Origin: Nannobrachium achirus
Taxonomy: Eukaryota > Chordata > Actinopteri > Myctophiformes > Myctophidae
NCBI GenBank assembly: GCA_963921795.1
Contig: OY997640.1
Span: 48,647,381 to 48,711,380, forward strand
Direction of reading: 5' to 3'
DNA: 64,000 bases
Shown: in pieces, positions 63,772 through 64,000 of the stretch
Numbering within the stretch: position 1 is the first letter of the stretch
How the letters are laid out: the number at the start of each line of letters is the position of its first letter
Position numbers and translations under genes: made by a program
The notes under the pieces: generated by a model
Seen by the model: the letters and a program-made list of their open reading frames with translations, nothing else
What the model was told of the DNA's origin: nothing
Database searches by the model: none

Positions 63772-64000
63772 ATTGGAATCCAGAATTCTTTTTAGCATTT
63801 TTTTGTATTGGGATCCTGAAAAGTAACATTCTTACCAGTATTTAATTTCAAATGCATTTATATTCACTTAACTTTATGAACTTAAATACAAATAAATTGG
63901 ACATAAAAAAGACTAATGCTAAGTAATTATGCTACTAATATAGACTGAAGTAATTAAAGCGGATCATGTTTGCAGGTTTACAATTGTAACAGCAGAAATC

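Overview
The window is vertebrate nuclear DNA, almost certainly from a ray-finned (teleost) fish. It carries short, well-spliced exons separated by kilobase introns, very long (CA/GT)n tracts, tRNA-derived SINEs and many small hAT-type elements with 8-bp target duplications. The species cannot be named from the sequence alone.

One host gene runs through the whole window on the + strand: smurf2, a HECT-type E3 ubiquitin ligase of the NEDD4 family. Nine consecutive exons (7198-48959) were read by eye. Every splice junction is AG/GT and the codon phase matches across each join. They encode most of the C2 domain (the first ~18 residues lie upstream of the window), a linker, the WW1 exon, the Ser/Pro-rich linker, WW2 and WW3. 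A tenth in-frame exon at 51425-51481, placed directly after WW3, looks like a phase-2 cassette with a tandem (TAG TAG) acceptor. The start codon and the HECT domain were not found; exon 1 must lie upstream and the HECT exons downstream of 64000. Wording such as YIGKSDS, LGPNDNDTVRGQ and LQSRDRIGTGG fits SMURF2 rather than SMURF1. I found no second host gene.

The rest is intron, filled by mobile elements. (a) Eight hAT-like non-autonomous elements with CAG...CTG ends and 8-bp target duplications, perfect or nearly so: 229-744, 2558-2875, 6415-6742, 13955-14434, 47753-48624, 49506-50066, 56469-57385, 62611-63154. (b) A 1.48-kb foldback element, 3286-4766, with ~525-bp near-identical inverted arms and a perfect 9-bp target duplication. 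(c) A 3.0-kb TIR element with a TTA duplication (14685-17683) that carries an internal ~811-bp tandem duplication. (d) A 2.8-kb TIR element with repeated subterminal GGACTATAAGGCGCAC motifs (40005-42838). (e) A TTAA-flanked MITE (32358-32618). (f) Two tRNA-derived SINE families. (g) A LINE C-terminal fragment (35370-35830).

The most unusual signal is a small dispersed hairpin, with arms close to AATAGCAGATCTACAAGCTC and its reverse complement and a variable loop. It occurs more than 20 times, whole or in part, in 64 kb, both inside several unrelated element families and apparently free in introns. In several copies, substitutions in one arm are matched in the other.
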